DNA of 64,000 nt from Himantopus leucocephalus (GCA_003993805.1 RSEF01000031.1:58422681-58486680); one strand, 5' to 3'; shown: positions 1 through 12,800, counted from the first letter of the stretch. Program-made: numbers and translations. The notes: generated by a model not told the origin, from the sequence alone.

Positions 1-1473
1 GCAGAGAAACTTGCCAGACAAGATTGTCACATCTGAACTTCTCCTCCTTGGTTGCGTCACCTTTCATCCACAAAATTTTCAACATGTGCTTCAGAAGACT
101 ACTATCAGCGTGCAGCTGAAAGGCACAGAAAATATCTGAGGTGCTGCTCAAAAACACAGTGCTCCAGGGAAAACCAAGAGAAGCAAGACGTGTTGAAGCA
201 CTGGGGTAGACCATTTATATTTGGCTTCTTTTGCTTCCAGTTTTGGGAAGGATGTATTTCTTTCATCTTTTCTCAGTTATGCTCTGTAAATATGTCTCCA
301 AGTTTTACCTGGCAATTTGTTCCCTCTCAGACCATGATTTAACTAACAAAGGATAAGCTTTGCATAAAAATGGGCCCTTTTTGGTAAACAGGAGCAGAAA
401 AACTTTTCTATTAAAATTTGTATTAGAAAATAGTAAAATATATGTATTTTAAAACATTGTATTGAAGGCTGCCATTTTTACCTCAATGAGCTGGATTTAG
501 GCACAACAGACAGGACCGACCATGCATTCAAACAGCACCTCAGGTCCACGACTGCTCGTGCCTCCTCCAAACATGTTCCCGCAGCCATCCTTTGCATCCT
601 TTTCCCTTCTGCTGTATGAGCACAACACTGCTCTGTCACCAGTTCATTCCTACTGCTTGTGCTCCTCAAATAGCGCAGCTCACACCCCAAATTGATCATT
701 CTTATTAATCATAATGTTTTTAACGTCCACCATGAGCCATGCAGGCTGCGCCTGATTACAGCGGCATACCAGCTCTCGAGCAGGACCACGCGGGCAGAGC
801 AACCCTCGCCTCCTGGTAGCAGCGTTGTCTCCTTCGGTGGTGGCCGCTGGTGCTGTGCAGCTGGAGAGGGCTGCCAGGGCAGCAAACTCAGTGCACAACC
901 CTGACCTTGCTCCTGGTTTGCACGTCCCGGCAGGGCTGGGTTACTTCCCCTTCCCCCATTTACCACGGCAGAAACAGAAGGGTGCATTTCAGCAAAAAAG
1001 CTGGTTCAACTAGGGTTCAGTTTCTGCCTTTCCTCTGCCCTAATCATCACACAAATCACACGCACCTCCCGATTTCAGGCATTATTTTAACCCAGTGCAC
1101 CGCTCTTCTGGCCTAGGGCAGAAGCAGACCCTAAAATCTCTCCCGTCCTGAAGATGTTAGCCCAGGACTACCTTGCTACACCCTATGGAAAGGAGCACTT
1201 ACTGTCCAGTTTAGTGCTGCTTTTCCGAGCAGCTACCTCAACATCTAGACTGTTTAAACAGACAGTTTTGTAGTTAGATCTTTTGTCCTATCCCTAAAAG
1301 AAGAAGTCATTTAATTCTGGTCCAGAACAGCAGTAGGTGCAAGCTCACGCCGTCTGGCACTTGTGAAGCAATGACCACATCGCTCTTCCATGCAGCAGTG
1401 ATCCTGGATTCTGCAGGGAGGTACCAGAGCGTTTTTTTTCTCCCCAGTACCAAACTATGTTCTTGTTTTACAG
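1..1473 (+). other. SLC46A2: Intron of SLC46A2, window edge to the penultimate exon
   Basis: This stretch precedes the first recognisable SLC46A2 exon and ends in a good acceptor (pyrimidine tract followed by ttttacag at 1466-1473). A moderately GC-rich island lies at about 740-960. Its overlapping open frames on both strands lack any recognisable domain and look like composition effects. I see no exon, RNA gene or repeat family here. The upstream SLC46A2 exons must lie to the left of the window. Confidence 0.6.
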
Positions 1474-1630
1474 GTAAAGTGTTTGTCCTGCTGCAGTTGT
1501 CTTTAGTCACCACGGGAGTAGTGACATCCACACTCTACAACAAGATCTATCAAAACACACTGAACTGGTACAGCGGCTTCTGTTTCATTTTGTCTTTTAT
1601 AGTCGGCTGCCTGACTCTCCTCCCTTTAAG
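1474..1630 (+). CDS. SLC46A2: SLC46A2 penultimate coding exon
   Basis: This 157-nt exon lies between the acceptor tttacag and the donor AAG|gtaagg. It enters with two bases of a split glycine codon and leaves with two bases (AG) of a split serine codon, which the first base of the next exon completes. It encodes two hydrophobic segments separated by the polar TLYNKIYQNTLNWYSG loop, consistent with transmembrane helices 11 and 12. The phases agree with the final exon, which supports both boundaries. Confidence 0.87.
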
Positions 1631-3170
1631 GTAAGGAATAGCAAGGGTTTTGACCAAATGGACATGCTCTGTTTTCTCCGTGCTTCTTGATTCTAGGTCT
1701 AAAGTGTACAATACAGGTGGGAAAAATAATAAAAAAAAAAAATTGGACTTCAAAAAGAACAAAAATGGAAAAAGAGAAACAAAAATGGAAAAAGAGAAAC
1801 AAAAATTTTGCGGAAATGACTTGACAAATATCCAGGACATTCAAAGAATGAAACTTGCAAGTGATCCCGCCAATGTTTTTAATCTTCTTTTTGTTTAATG
1901 TAACATGAATTGCTGTAGGAGGAATATCTGGCAGAGTTTAAGAGCTGTTACTCCCAGGGGATAGAGCCTTCACCCAAATTTAGTTCTTGATATTGCGAAA
2001 ATAGTAGTAAGTAGACTGAGGGAATAAGCCTACACAAAGTAAAACATTTTTTAAAAAATCCATTACAGGTTACTTACTCATTGTGATACAAAAGAATAAT
2101 CTGAGTTTCCCTCAGATGTTCCTTTCAAAGAGAAACCATTACCACATAGTGAAGGAAATAGCTCCTTTTCTGATCCAGTGAATTTGCCCAACCATACAGC
2201 TACTGAGTGACAGAGAGGTACAATTTCAAAAACAAGCTTTAAGCCGAAAACCAGCTTAATTTGGAGAAAGCTGAAACAGCATCCCTGTCTTTGATGGATC
2301 TCACTCTAGTTCTCACCTTGCCCGTTGTCCCCTCCCCAAGACCCTCGAGCTCGTGGCATTACTAGAAACAGCAAGACTTCCAGTATGAAATTAAAGTGAA
2401 TTGTGGTAATATCACTATTTAATCCCTGCAACAATATTTTCATTCAGATACAAGGCAGGTACTGGACAGGCTAACATGTGATCCCAGGCAAAAGTCTTGC
2501 CATGTTTTGCTGTAATTGTTTTAAAAAATAACAGTAGAAATTCTAAAGGCACCACTTCAGTGTTACCACTCGGATAGGAAGAAAAAGCAACACTGAGGAA
2601 AGCTCCTAGACCATCAGCTCTGCCTCGTCCAGAGCACTGAAGGCTTTCTGGGCTCATGAAACACATGTGACCCCTGGTGTCAGCAGGACTGCGAGTGTGG
2701 GGAAGGCTACTTCATACTCATCGTTACCCTGGCTCTGCTTTCCTGTTTTCCAGACACGAGTGACTGGTCTCTTACGCACAACCCTGCTGTTTAACAGCGA
2801 GTCACTGCTAGCTACTCAACTGCTTTTTAACACGCCCTCCAAATAGTAGTTAGCATCATTATCAGCACAAACACAGGGATTAGGACTTAAAGTCTGAAAG
2901 GTGACAAATGATGCCAATGTCTTTGCTTGTACTCAAGAGTAAGTTAGAGAGAGGCTGGCAGATCCTCCAGAGGAATCACATGAGCACTCAGCCAGCTCCA
3001 CACCCCCCAGCAAAGTTTAAGCTAAAGAACTGATGGGGGATAAAGCACACTGTAGTTTTATAAAGTAGCTTGCTAGCTCTCATGAAACCTACATTTTTAT
3101 TGCTCTTTACAGCATTGTGGCCATCAAACAACGCTCGACCACCGGCTTCCTTCAGATTCTGACCAAGTGA
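1474..3170 (+). CDS. SLC46A2: SLC46A2 (thymic stromal cotransporter-like, MFS), last two coding exons, 5'-partial
   Basis: Two exons, 1474-1630 and 3113-3170, join in frame across a GT-AG intron and encode about 71 C-terminal residues ending at a TGA at 3168-3170. The peptide begins GKVFVLLQLSLVTTGVVTST and contains TLYNKIYQ, the pattern I recognise from the end of SLC46 transporters. Two hydrophobic stretches fit the last two helices of the 12-helix major facilitator fold, followed by a short basic tail (SIVAIKQRST). The family comprises proton-coupled solute importers: SLC46A1 carries folate, and SLC46A2 has been linked to cyclic dinucleotide and muropeptide uptake. I choose SLC46A2 over A1 or A3 because it converges on SNX30, as in human 9q32, and because of the peptide pattern. 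The upstream exons are outside the window, so the transport core cannot be assessed. Confidence 0.85.
1631..3112 (+). other. SLC46A2: Last intron of SLC46A2
   Basis: This GT-AG intron of 1,482 nt separates the last two coding exons. It contains an A-rich tract and a perfect 20-bp tandem duplication at 1761-1800 with a partial third unit. I see no other recognisable feature. Confidence 0.8.
1761..1806. repeat. 20-bp direct tandem duplication
   Basis: The unit aaaaatggaaaaagagaaac occurs twice back to back (1761-1780, 1781-1800) with no mismatch, followed by six bases of a third copy. It is A-rich and intronic. It looks like a recent replication-slippage minisatellite and may be polymorphic. 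Confidence 0.9.
3113..3170 (+). CDS. SLC46A2: SLC46A2 terminal coding exon
   Basis: The acceptor is ctctttacag at 3103-3112. The first base completes the split serine codon, giving SIVAIKQRSTTGFLQILTK and then TGA at 3168-3170. The 19-residue tail after the last helix is hydrophilic and basic, as expected for a cytoplasmic C-terminus of a major facilitator transporter. Confidence 0.85.
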
Positions 3171-3810
3171 CAGAGGCTGTACCAGCTAAAGCATCTTTTG
3201 GTCTTTATCAACTCTCTGAGCTACCTAAGTGGACAGTTTGCCAACCATTAGTCCCCCGCAGTTACCATCGTTACAGGAAGAATCTCATTTATGTTTCCAC
3301 TTCACAGCGTGCCACAGCCTCTCAGCCACTGAGCTCACCCAGGACAAAGAAGTTTGCCTCGTTATTTCTGCAGTACATCATCTCACAGAGTACGTGCATT
3401 GGCTATTGCCCACCAGCAGTCTTCAGAGCATTTTGCTTCCCTGCTAGGCTGGTTTGCAATAGCACAGAGTGACAAGAACAGGGTAGAAATGAAAAAGGGC
3501 ATTTCTAGACACATCGTTCATCACTAAAGGGGAAAGCAGAGGATCAGATTTCTATTAGTTCTTTCTTGTCTGTTCATTCAGAAACCTCAGCACAGTTCTG
3601 TGACTTTGGCTGGTGAAGCAGGGGTCTGCAAGCCACCTGTGCGTGGCTGCCAGAAGGACACACTTGCTCTCCAAGTGGTGCAGAAGATGTGTCAGCCCAG
3701 CTGATCAATGTTATGTACAAGTTCACTAAATACAGAAATACCACCATAAAAAAATGTAAAATTAAGACACTTCTAGTAATCCCTACAATAAAACACTCCT
3801 GAACAGATGT
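3171..3810 (+). other. SLC46A2: Probable SLC46A2 3' UTR
   Basis: This is the non-coding stretch after the SLC46A2 stop, up to about 20 nt past the first canonical AATAAA. A 101-codon open frame at 3167-3472 overlaps the true stop in another frame and has no family resemblance. The extent is inferred only from the poly(A) signal. Confidence 0.55.
3787..3792 (+). terminator. SLC46A2: Poly(A) signal AATAAA, likely SLC46A2
   Basis: This is a canonical AATAAA hexamer about 617 nt after the stop codon and the first one on the + strand in this 3' region. A modest GT-containing stretch (gatgttc) follows within 30 nt. Transcript data would be needed to confirm cleavage here. Confidence 0.5.
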
Positions 3811-4600
3811 TCACGCCCCTGACTTCTGGGAGACAGTCCCACTGTCCCCAGAGAGTGCTTTAACAGAGCTCGTGTGACGACACCAATGATTCAAGAGCTG
3901 ATACCGGCTTTTCAACTCACACCACCAGGATGTACTACTCTTGTAACAGGTTAAGAACAGGTAAGTGCAGGAGACGACACCTACAGGCTTTGCAGAGGTG
4001 TAGGGATACTGATGCCAGGTAATAGTCACCTTATTACTCCCAGCTTTATGGTGGATGAAACCCCTACCTCATACAATATAGCAACTGGCATGAGACATTG
4101 CCAGTTAAATCCAAACATGATTCAGAAGACTGGCACGCCTCAGAGGGATCACGGCTGAAATTATGTGTCTGCTTACATACTAATTGAATTAACAAGGATT
4201 AAGTGGCTTCCAGGCTCCTGGACTAAGTAAAGGGAAGTTAAAAGCCCTTTCAGCAACTGAAATAATCTGGAGGCAAATCAGGCAGCTTCAGTTCAAGCCA
4301 GAGATGCAACAAGCAGAAGTTGATTATTCACCATGCAACCCCTTATTCTGAGGAAGTTGTTGCCACCCCTTCCCCCTTACACACACACACACTCTTGCAA
4401 ACTTTCCTCAGCTCCAAGCTTCACTTTCAAGTAATAACAGACGTACAACAGAACAGACAGGTGACTTTTAGTTAAATCAGCAGTGGAACAAGATTTTAAG
4501 GGAAGGGGACTTCTGCAGTAAGATAATGAGAGCCCAGTAAAATAAGCGCACACATCATTTCAATGGCGAAGGCTGCAAAAAAAATGAAACTTTATATTCT
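3811..4600. other. Intergenic interval between convergent 3' ends
   Basis: This interval of about 0.8 kb lies between the predicted ends of SLC46A2 (+) and SNX30 (-). It contains a short (AC)7 microsatellite at 4379-4392 and no recognisable gene. If either gene uses a distal poly(A) site, the two 3' UTRs could overlap here. Confidence 0.5.
4379..4392. repeat. (AC)7 dinucleotide microsatellite
   Basis: Seven uninterrupted AC dinucleotides lie in non-coding DNA between the two convergent genes. Confidence 0.9.
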
Positions 4601-7600
4601 AGGTAAAGGAGTCATCTTTTAATACATTTATTGGTCCATTCCATTAAATTAATTGAGGTAAACAAATGGTGCATTTTAAAAAAATGTACACACTAATAGA
4701 GAATTACAAACAGTTTTACCTCAAAGTGTTTTTCTCCATCAATACTAGTTCCATAGTAAACAATGAACAAAGTATATTTATACAGAGATATATGAAAGGG
4801 TATAGAAACATGCCAGCACCAGAAGGCAAGACAACATTTCATAGCCTGCGTGTCTGAACAAGAGCACAGTTGCAGATTTGGTCGAGTGCAGGAAACAAAA
4901 GCCTCCTTCCCATTTTTTACATTGTTTACTAGCTAATTCACACAGAGACAAGTCTTTTCACAGCTTTCATTTTGGTTCTTAATGGTATGAACAGTGACTC
5001 CAGTTCCGGTGAGCGGGTGTACAAAGGTTGAAAGTGGAAGAGTCTGGGCAATGAGCCAGCACGGTTTTGGTCCCCAGCACTGACACCTTCAACAAGGAGG
5101 GGGATGAGACCCACCTCTGCGCACAGCCAGCTTGCCTTCACCTGCATGGCCCAACTCTCCAAACCTTAAGGAGGGACACAGGGATGCAGGCACAGAGGAA
5201 GAGAGAACAAGGACGGTGCTGCTTTATTTTCATATACTGAAGACAAAAAGCCCTTTGCCTGTTTGCTATTGTAAGACTACCCCTCTGCAACCCACCTGCC
5301 TGTGCAGTGGCAATGTGGCACTGGCCCCAACCCTGCTGCTTGACCTGAAGGTACGGACACACATCCCAGCAGCAGGGTTAAGGAAACGGTTTAGCTTCAA
5401 AACATAGAGTACCAAGGCCTTCAGAGTAGTCTAGGACAGCGACCAGGCCTTTAGCGATTTAGCATGCCACTTACATGAGGGTGCTCTACTTAACACCTTT
5501 TTGGGAAGTGCATTATTTTCTGCATAAGTACTGTGCCTTAGCCGTGCAACCTTAAAACTAGCTCAGTCCATTACTGAGTACTTGTACAAGTCAGATACCC
5601 CAGCAAGACTCCAAAGTGCTAAGCATAGAATTAAGCGTTGCCATTTTATTCTGTAAAATTGGTTAAACAGCACTCCCAAAAAGTTTAAAATGCAACATTC
5701 GCACTGCCAGAAGGCTAGTTTATTCCTGTGATCCCCAGGTTTACTTTACAAAAAAAAAAAAACCAAACAAACACACACACCTGGCAAGTAGTAGCAAGTT
5801 CCCGACCTTAAAAAAGACCCCATTTTCCCTATTTATTGGTTATTGTAGTAAAAGTTAATATACCAAGGGAAAGACTGCTCTATGTTCAGAATTTAAGAAG
5901 GCTGAACATCTAATGAGCTAGTTTAGTCTATGCAATTTTGCCCAGTGGTTAGCAGCACCAGGATTTTAAACAGTCTGCAACGTTAATCATACTCAATTAA
6001 GTTGTGCAAGTTTCAACAAAAGCATGGCTCTTGCTAAAACACTGAACAGTCCCTGGTGGGCTAGGAGGGAATTCTTGTGTACCTTGGCATATGCAGGACC
6101 AATACCTGAAGCAATACGCATCACGAACAGGCTATGCAGAGCCACTGCTGCAAGGCTACCTCACAGCACCTCTGCAGGACCATCTCTGGCACTCATGCTT
6201 TGCAGAGGTTTCTTTCTACCACTTATCCCACTACTTTATCCTTAGCACGAGTGTCAGTGTGATAAAAATCCAAGTAGACTTCAGTGAAGAATCCATAGTT
6301 TATTCTTTGATACAACTCACATCAGAAGAGCTCGTGTCTTTAGGGCTACCTTTTCATTTTCCAATGGATACCTGAAAAAGCCATGATGTTTCAACATCAG
6401 TTTATTGCCAAGAGTCAGAACCTGGTAAGGATACATATGAACAATGCACGGTTTATTACCGAGCATGAAAACAAGATCTCAGTGCTTGCTTTATTGTGCT
6501 GGTGCCAGTTCAGAGAAGAAAAACATCCCAGAAATTACATGGAAGTAACCAGGACAGCAGTGAATTATGCACCCTCTGAGAAAGAACTTGGTCTGGCTAT
6601 GGATTACAAGGAAAAATAGGCTAATTTAAGGATTGTTGAAGGACCCACGTGTTACATAGGCTCATGCAAGGGGTGCAACTACTTTTCACGTCATTTTAGT
6701 GCATGTGCAGAGGGTGACCTTAAATGCCTGAACCCTCAAGAAGGTACTCAAAGATGAAGCTCCTGCACTACTCCTGTTTCCCTTTACCAACACCTTTTAC
6801 TTTTCACACTAAAGGTTCAGGCCATCCAAAGGAGAGACTCCTACCCTGTACAGATTACACGGTAACATGTCAGAGTTTCACTAACAGTTCAGATCTCAGC
6901 CTCCCACTAACAGCAGTTAAGTAAGTGCACTCTTTACAAACATCACTCAGAGCTTTCCGCTATTTTGTAGTTCTCCTGTTGGGCACTGCTGCCCCAAAGC
7001 TCACAGTTAAGATCCTCCCCACACCTCACAGCCTCTCCCACAGTTAACTAGAGATTTACAACAGCTCTTTATAAAGACGCTCCTCCATAGTCCGTAGGAG
7101 CTGAGAGACCCACCGCTACACACCCTTCCTACACTGCAGCAATGCTTGCAGTGGACAACTCTTTTGAATGTTAAGTTCTACTTCCCCTGGAGGGGCTTAA
7201 GAGGTTTTGGTGTTCCAGATCATATAAGAAATCCTTTTAGTGGCCACAGCTTGAGGTACATGTTCCAACCTCTCCTCCAAATCAACTTGCAGGTGTCACA
7301 GAGCCAGGTACTCCAACAGGGAACTGCAAAACATGCCTGCCTTTCAACAGCTTAGCCAGAAAGGGATTTATCTGACATCGAAACATGCTTTGGTTGAGGC
7401 CTAGTTTAAAAACCATGTTGCAAAATCAGTGGCATCAGGTTAAAGAAAACCTAAGCTGATCTTCAACAGCTCCAGCCTTAACAGTTACATGTCGATTTGA
7501 ACTTCACTTGGTACTTCCCACTGTCCATTCTGCTTCTCATGAGTGGCTGGGATGTCAATTGCTAAATTCCCCAGAACGAACACCCACTTCAGCTTGACAT

Positions 7601-9839
7601 AAAACTAAGAGGGAACATGACCTCGGTGTTCTAAGGCATCAGACCAAACCTACTCTCCTGTAGGAAAACACTCACCATCCTTTCAACTCATCTTGCACTT
7701 TTTTTGGTAAGGTGAAGAGAAGACTGTCCAAATATTAGTGCAAATGACATTTTGCTTGACTCCCAGTGATGTTGCAGAGTCAAATACAAAATTCCATTTA
7801 CCACATAGGAACCAGCTCAAAAAAGCACGTTGATCTGTTTGTGGGAAATAGGGAAGACTGTAACCCTGAAGGTCCTACTGTTGAATGTTTGAATGTTATG
7901 CAAGTGCTTAATTTAGAAGGGAAGAATTGAGGAAAACACTTGATTACTGCTTCAAGATGATCCCCTTAAGCACTTCCCTTGCACAACAAGAGTAGTTTGT
8001 CATTCTGGACCTAACAGCACCTTAAAGCAGAGTTTTCATTTACACCAAATAAGTTTATATAAACTGTGAGCTTAAACCAAAAAGCATAGTTGTTTAGTAC
8101 CACAGAGCTGTCAATGGAGGCTGAGTCAAAAAGGAAGACCTCTTAAAATATCTTAAACTTGACTTTTGCATCCAGAGAGCATCAGCTCATTAGGCTGACA
8201 GCTACCACATTACTGCAATAACTCATCTTGACTGTTGCTATAAAGCCACCAATCTTTAGGTGGGGCTTCGGGTATACTTGGTGTTTATGAAGGAATAAAG
8301 TCCAAGCCAGAGTGGTACCCGATAGGTCAACACAGGAGAACACAGAAGTTGCACATACTCGATTACTGCTCAGATTCTTTGCAAGAGTATTGCCAGAGAT
8401 CAAGTAATCATTCAAGTTTAGCAGTAAGTGCTCAGAGTTATTTATTCACCCAAATCCCAGTATTACACTGATACTAGTTCCAAACCCCCTCACTTAGGAC
8501 GGTTAAGAAGGATTTAGCTGCATGCTGTTAAACCAAGACTCTGGGACCCTGGAAATCACGGCAGCGTTCCTAAGGCCATTAACACCAAGCAGGCGTTTAC
8601 TTGAGGTTGGACTGCAAGAGAAAGGGGAAAAAGAGGGACTTGCAGAAGCAGTTACATTTCTAAAGGCCAATAAAAACTACTAAGAAAATAGATCTGTACC
8701 AAAAGTAGTCTTAAAAGACTTGCCATGTGGTTCAATAGAGACAGCTATGAACAGTTACGTGTAGCTAACAGGGTACTTCTCTATGCCCACCATGCTGTTT
8801 AAGGCAAGTTTCACACACAATGATGCTTGGTGTAAGCAAGCATTTGACACTTTTTGGCTTTTGGCTGCTGCAAAAACAAAACATGAGGAGAGAAAGCAGA
8901 GTTCTACCTTTACTACAGCAGGCACCTTAATTGACCAAGCCCAAAGTGCCTCTAGTTCAGAAAAAAACGTTTAAAGCATGGACCAAGAGAATTCTACCAT
9001 GCAACTTCCAGAGCTAGCTTTAGAAAAAATACACTGAAGACTCACGCTTTCTTCCACCATTCCCATAAGCCTTGAAAGGCCACTGTTCAACTCGCTCCTG
9101 CAGCTAGGCCGATTTTGATCCCCAAGTCAGTCACAAGTACACTTTAGCCAACTGACATTACTTCATAATCACCAAGGTAAACAAAGATACTCAGTATGAA
9201 CCAACAGCATGCCACACTCACAAAAACCACAGTTCATGCTTGCCTCACAGGCTACCTGCAGGTGGTGTTGGTATGTTCTGTCTAGGACCAGCCCAACTCC
9301 CACACAGAAAAGTCTCCAGAAACAATTTTATCCAGAGAGAGCATATGGGCAGCAGCAAAACAGAAAATATTCATTTCCAGCCTTTCCCTGTCCACCCAAA
9401 AAAAGGGATAAGGATTGGTTAGAGTGTACTGCATCATAGGAATATTTTTTTTTTAAGCAAACAAAACAGAATGGTAATAAAGATGTCATTTGGCACCTTG
9501 CAGTAGAGTTTTATTTTCATCTTTTTAGTGTTCCACTCATCAGTTCCTTCCAGACTAAAGAGGTAAGTTTTATCAAGATCCCCGTGCACTTTCACTATGA
9601 ACCCCCAATCACTCCATAGGATAAAGAAGGAACCATTCAAGATAACTCAAAAAGATGAAACATACCCCAGTTTAAACACAGAAAGTGAGGAAAAAAATTC
9701 GAACAGTTTTCAGAGCGTCTGTTCCAGCCTAAGTGCAGCTGGCATTTCAGTTAACTTGACAAAAGGAGTCCTTCATACAGTTCCAGTATGTCTAGTGGTA
9801 CTGAGCATAGAAGTGCTAGACTGTCCATGAAGGTACTTC
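4600..9839 (-). other. SNX30: Probable long 3' UTR of SNX30
   Basis: About 5.2 kb follows the SNX30 stop codon at 9840-9842 with no exon of another gene. It lacks recognisable interspersed repeats and has several minus-strand AATAAA hexamers (TTTATT on + at 4627, 5223, 5645, 5719, 5832 and others). This fits a multi-kilobase 3' UTR with alternative poly(A) sites, as mammalian SNX30 mRNAs also have long 3' UTRs. The leftmost boundary is an inference from the hexamer at 4627-4632. Short open frames inside it have no recognisable domains. Confidence 0.5.
4627..4632 (-). terminator. SNX30: Candidate distal SNX30 poly(A) signal
   Basis: Read on the minus strand this is AATAAA. About 30-45 nt further downstream (lower coordinates) lies a T-rich stretch including eight consecutive T, which would serve as a downstream element. 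It is the last hexamer before the interval facing SLC46A2. Proximal alternatives exist at 5223, 5645, 5719 and 5832. Confidence 0.4.
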
Positions 9840-9899
9840 TTATTTGGTCTCTGGCTTGTCTTGCAATAGTGGTATAATTGACTCCCACGCCGTAAGGCA
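9840..9899 (-). CDS. SNX30: SNX30 exon 9, coding part with stop
   Basis: The acceptor (tttcttcag on the minus strand, just above 9899) opens directly on a cysteine codon. The exon encodes [19 protein letters not shown] and then TAA at 9842-9840. This completes the last BAR helix, and the same exon continues into the 3' UTR. The phase-0 join to exon 8 gives YYEK-CLTAW, the pattern I expect at the end of SNX30. Confidence 0.93.
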   Translation of the reverse strand, partial: CLTAWESIIPLLQDKPETK

Positions 9900-12800
9900 C
9901 TGAAGAAAGAAGTAAAGATTAAAAAAAAATTGATTGTACATCAATTCTTGCAACTTTTGACCAACCCTTCCAGACCAACAGAATGCAAGTTCAGAATGGC
10001 TAGCTAGGTCTCTATAGATTATGATAGAAGGGGAAAAAAACCCAAAACTAGAATCTCTAACAGCAAGAAAGTGTTCAGAAAGAATGGCTGCAGTTTCCAA
10101 ACAAAGAAAACAAATGAAAGCTTTCCAAAGTCATCAGCTGTCCCAAGCTATTAAAAATCATCAGAATACCCAGTATTTTCAAATATCAAGCTAGATTCTT
10201 CCAAACTGAATAACACCACAGCTCTCAGCTAGGCAGACAAACTGTTTCTAGTAGAAATTTACATCTTTCTGGTGTGACCATGGGAGAGGGCCGATCTGGA
10301 CACAATGGTAGCTATTATAGACTACCTCCAGCAAACTTAGTCAAAAAACCCATGCGTTTATGGAAGGTAGTTCACAGACACAGTGTACTCCGGTACACCT
10401 CTGGGACTCAACTCCACTGCACAACAAACTGGTAGCACCTGGTATAGTAAAATACAAGTGGAATCTAGCTTCTGGGCTATTAGAAAGTCACTCCAGGCTT
10501 TGGAGTCATTTCCCCAGACGTGTACACTTACTCTAGTTCTTGTGCTGTGTATCATTTCTGTCTTTCAATCATGTACAGCCCAGAAGTCAAGCTGGACATA
10601 TATAGACTGGGGAATACATTATTAAACACTGCAAATGGGCAAACTCATCACCAGCTCTTACATCCACAAGTCACTGCTGTCAAGCATATTCCTTCTAATC
10701 TTGCTGATTGTACTGAGGGTGAATAGAGTATTTCTAGTTGTGTATCCTGAAGTGATTAGACGCCTTCCCACCAAAAAGCTTCCTTGTTGCAGCTAAGAGC
10801 AAAACTAAGATGCACAGATTTTACTGCCAACTGTAGGGGCACTGCTGGATGTTCAGTGGAGTCTTTAATCCCTCCCTCCACAGCAGTCTCAGAAGAGAGA
10901 AAAGACGAGGGTGAAGGAAGTTCTGTGTGAGTAGTTACAAATTACCAACAAGACAGACACTGGCAGGGGCAAAGGAAGTGCATAATATTACATAGATAGG
11001 TAACCTACCAATGGAAGAAGTTTGTAAACTATGTGTGGAAAAAAGCAATAGGTAAGATGATTAAGTATGTCACCATGTATGCATACCTGCAGCCTAGTAG
11101 TGTTTAATATATCAACCCCTGCTGCTCAGTAATTTGTTCAATTCAAGAATGCAGGACAGGCAAGCATCCAGGGTGAAATGCTGTTGCAGGGCTGCCTTGC
11201 AAAAGACTGCTAGTCTCATGCAGATCACTTGAGCATGACCAGCAGCTCAACAGATTGCCCTAAGCTGCTGATAAAGAGCAGCTTCCACAGCACTAGAGAA
11301 CTAATTTACCTGTCCAAGATTTTTTTTTCTTCAAGGCAGCATGAAGATTTCCTGAAAAATTATCACCACCTCAGAGGAAAGTGAACTGTACTTATTCCTG
11401 CCAGTGTTCCAGCAGTGCCACATACCTTCTCGTAGTACTGGATGTTTTTATCTGCCATCCCCATGAGTAGCTGCCTAAAGTCTTGTCTTTTGTTGTTCTG
11501 CCATCTCTCCATATCCGCTTTCAGGTCAGCATTGAAACACTCTACTCGGTCTTGACATTTCTCAACATCTGTGGGTACCTGCAGGAAAAGAAATGAAGAC
11601 TGAAACTGTCGCTGAGACTGCTAGCCTGCTGAATTAGCTCAAACCTTACTGAGCAAAGTTACAGAGGAAAGGGTAAGTTAACAGTCATTACCCTGAATAA
11701 ACTCAGTTATGGCTGCAGGGACAAAAGCCCCAATTCTGTCTCAGCAAGGAGACATGATTGCTTAATTTTTTCTCTGCCATTTGAGGTGGTAGGCAGTTTT
11801 GCTTGTCCATCTCCATGCCAGAAATGGAGCCACACTGAGGAAGAGCTTGCTAGAGGCACATGAAGAGGAAAGCCCTTTGGTTAAGTGCTGTGTGCCTAAG
11901 CTCAGTTCTTAGTTCTCAAACTGAGCAGCTTGACTACAGCTCCAGAGCAAGCTTTCTCTCCTCTTTCCCATTTACAGTTGCATGAGGCATTTCCCAATTT
12001 ACACTAGTGTGTATGAAACAACAAACATTTAGGTTCCTCCAAAAAGCTGGACAAGAGACCTCAGCGTTACCTCTTGACCGAAGTATACAAACAACAGTGA
12101 TGAACTATGGCTGCAGAATAAAATTCCTACACCTCTAGTTTCTGGCTTCCACTTTTAACCTTAAGGCTGCCTGAAAAAAATGTAAGTGCAAAGCACTGAT
12201 GATCATAATGCAAAGGGAACTGGAAGCATTTCATGGTGGATTGGCTCATGGACACGGAGTCACACATAAGGAATGGGAGAAATCTTGAAGGACAGCCTAC
12301 TGCAAGACCAGGTAGAGATTTAAATGGATAACAACAGTAGTCCCCAGCCCAAGGTAGATACAGATTAGGCCAAAGAAGTTGGCATTCCTTGCTTATGTTT
12401 TAACAAACATCATGTATACCACCAGGCAACTACAAGAACAATTTACAAATGTTTCTTCAAGCAGGAAAGCCATGAATACCTTTCTCTCCCTTCTCCTTGT
12501 GCTGCATGGTCCACACAGATGGGAAGCCTGTCAGGACATGCAGACTAAGACCATGACCTCAGAAGAGGAAAACCCTGAGCTCTAGCACCAATGTGAGAAT
12601 CAAACTTCTGCTCTGAAGCCCGTGACTTGCACAAAGGTAATGGGCAGAATAATGAATATTTCAAGAAGTTTGTAGTAGCTCCTCTCATACTTGATACTTC
12701 CAGGGAATTCCCTTTTTCTTTGAGGGGCGTGGGGGAAGGAAGAGGATGAACTATGTAAGAAGCTTTTCATGGGTAACAATATAGGATGTCAGAGGTGTGC

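Noticed and set aside
1474..3170. SLC46A1 or SLC46A3 instead of SLC46A2
   Set aside because: Only about 71 residues are visible, so paralogues cannot be fully excluded, but adjacency to SNX30 and the GKVFVLLQLSL / TGVVTSTLYNKIYQ pattern favour SLC46A2.
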